From contig JALSLS010000354.1 of NCBI GenBank assembly GCA_026988195.1, positions 1 through 44,599 of the forward strand: DNA of 44,599 nucleotides. The letters run 5' to 3'. The notes under the pieces were generated by a model, which was not told the DNA's origin, ran no database searches, and saw only the letters and a program-made list of their open reading frames with translations. Positions 43,981-44,599 of this stretch are shown here, one piece after another; positions within the stretch are counted from its first letter, which is position 1; the number at the start of each line of letters is the position of its first letter. The position numbers and the translations under genes were made by a program. Origin of the DNA: Methylomonas sp. GTDB taxonomy: Bacteria; Pseudomonadota; Gammaproteobacteria; Methylococcales; Methylomonadaceae.

Positions 43981-44466
43981 TATGATTTAAGCGTATAGAG
44001 GGTATGAAATAAAAGAGCTACTTTAAATCTTATCATTAATCAGTCTGAGTAAGACAAAAGAAAAGTGCCTTCGTTCAGTAACAGTTCTAACGCCCTATTT
44101 TAAAAGGTTACCTGGTTACGTATGAGTCTCAGCCATTTTATAAAAAGCCCGACTCAACTGTTATACGTCATCCCGGCTGGGATTTACATTATGCTATCCT
44201 GCATAATGCCCTTTGGGTAAATGCAAATCTGTTCCAGACAGATTTGTGCCGAGATCCAGAGCCCAAGGATGGGGTGATTGTATAATCAAGTATAAGCTAA
44301 TTATCCAGGTCGTATGTCCCTATACACTGGGTACCAGCAACCCCTGCTGGTATGACGTGGACCTAGTGTGTTATATACGGCTGAAGCTCATGGGTAATCA
44401 GGAAAAAGTATATCTTATTTCGTACAAGCTCCTAACGATGTCCTGAATTTCAGGGTTAGTGGTTTT
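43981..44466. other. Intergenic region between smrA and the EAL-domain gene
   Basis: No gene is supported in these about 490 bp. A 78-codon open frame on the + strand (44213-44446) crosses repeat sequence and resembles nothing. The region holds a small repeat-bounded element (44165-44358). The part next to smrA (43981-44060) should contain its promoter, but no clear hexamers were found. Confidence 0.55.
44165..44358. repeat. Small MITE-like element with inverted ends
   Basis: ACGTCATCCCGGCTGGGA (44165-44182) and CCCCTGCTGGTATGACGT (44341-44358) are inverted copies with 14 of 18 matches. Inside are further short palindromes; the right end includes a perfect 8-bp stem TACCAGCA/TGCTGGTA (44332-44352). 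There is no coding capacity. Ends of the CGTCATCCCGGC type are frequent in dispersed bacterial repeats. Confidence 0.45.
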
Positions 44467-44599
44467 TCACATGTTTTTTTTAAGTGCGAATGATTTCTGA
44501 TGATTAAAAACATCATTTGCAGGTTCTGGCCTGCAAAAAAGATAACCTTGGAAACCACGGCAGTTATGCTTAGTTAAATAATCGAGTTGGTATTCGTTT
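44467..44599 (-). CDS. EAL-domain (cyclic-di-GMP phosphodiesterase) protein, C-terminal fragment
   Basis: The minus strand from the window edge encodes 43 residues to a stop at 44467-44469. They include EYQLDYLTKHNCRGFQGYLF followed by CRPEPANDVF, which is the usual end of EAL phosphodiesterase domains (pattern QLxxLxxxxCxxxQGYLFSRPxPxxxF). EAL proteins break down cyclic di-GMP. The Ser normally found in FSRP is Cys here. The rest of the gene lies beyond the window. The call rests on a short but characteristic motif. Confidence 0.75.
   Translation of the reverse strand, partial: NEYQLDYLTKHNCRGFQGYLFCRPEPANDVFNHQKSFALKKNM

Noticed and set aside
44213..44446. 78-codon open frame on the + strand.
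   Set aside because: It crosses a small repeat element with palindromes; its translation resembles nothing and has no ribosome site.
44516..44537. Hairpin TTTGCAGG/CCTGCAAA considered as a terminator.
   Set aside because: It lies inside the coding sequence of the EAL fragment, and the adjoining run is A on the + strand and precedes the stem on the minus strand.
1..44599. Search for tRNA, rRNA, integrase or transposase genes that could explain the island.
   Set aside because: None could be recognised on either strand; mobility can be inferred only from the flanking direct repeat.

Overview
The window looks like a piece of a low-GC (about 40 percent by eye) gammaproteobacterial chromosome. 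The flanking housekeeping genes (uppP, a SmrA-like Smr protein, an EAL-domain protein), the AraC-type regulator and the TolC/HlyD-style envelope proteins all fit that group. A methylotrophic or sulfur-oxidising lineage is possible, but I cannot fix the genus.

Layout. The 3' end of uppP (2-376) is followed by one co-directional locus on the + strand: an AraC-family regulator (418-1404), a SapC-family protein (1855-2607), a TolC-like outer-membrane channel (2972-4333), and one uninterrupted 10,659-codon gene (4399-36378, 72 percent of the window). Four tightly packed genes follow: a GAF-transmembrane-HlyD fusion (36375-38219), a PqqD-like/M50 metalloprotease/HlyD fusion (38223-40373), a C-terminally shortened SecA paralogue (40366-42366) and a small periplasmic HlyD-type adaptor (42375-43106). 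Beyond lie a convergent smrA-like gene (43414-43980, minus), a small repeat-rich region, and the last 43 codons of an EAL-domain gene (minus, running off the window).

The giant protein begins with a LEPR-XLL motif (residues 55-61) and has no classical signal peptide. It then runs through alternating beta-rich modules of about 1.1-1.3 kb that carry some 14 short aromatic modules, an odd Phe/Leu-Asp/Asn tract with a roughly 235-residue helical insert, a long Ala/Gly/Val-rich repeat region, a more unique segment, an RTX-like region with three 552-bp tandem repeats, and an acidic tail. The genes after it overlap or nearly touch (4-nt overlap, 3-nt gap, 8-nt overlap, 8-nt gap), so they are probably co-translated. 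Together they look like a dedicated export machine for the giant: TolC-type channel, three adaptor-type proteins of different topology and a private SecA-like motor. No ABC transporter ATPase is present in the window. I consider this combination the main candidate for an undescribed system.

The locus is bracketed by a 106-bp direct repeat (291-396 and 43376-43481, two mismatches) made of the overlapping 3' ends of uppP and smrA. Both genes are therefore intact on the outer sides, while a remnant of each lies inside. This is the structure expected for a 43-kb island integrated at the uppP/smrA junction, although no integrase is visible.
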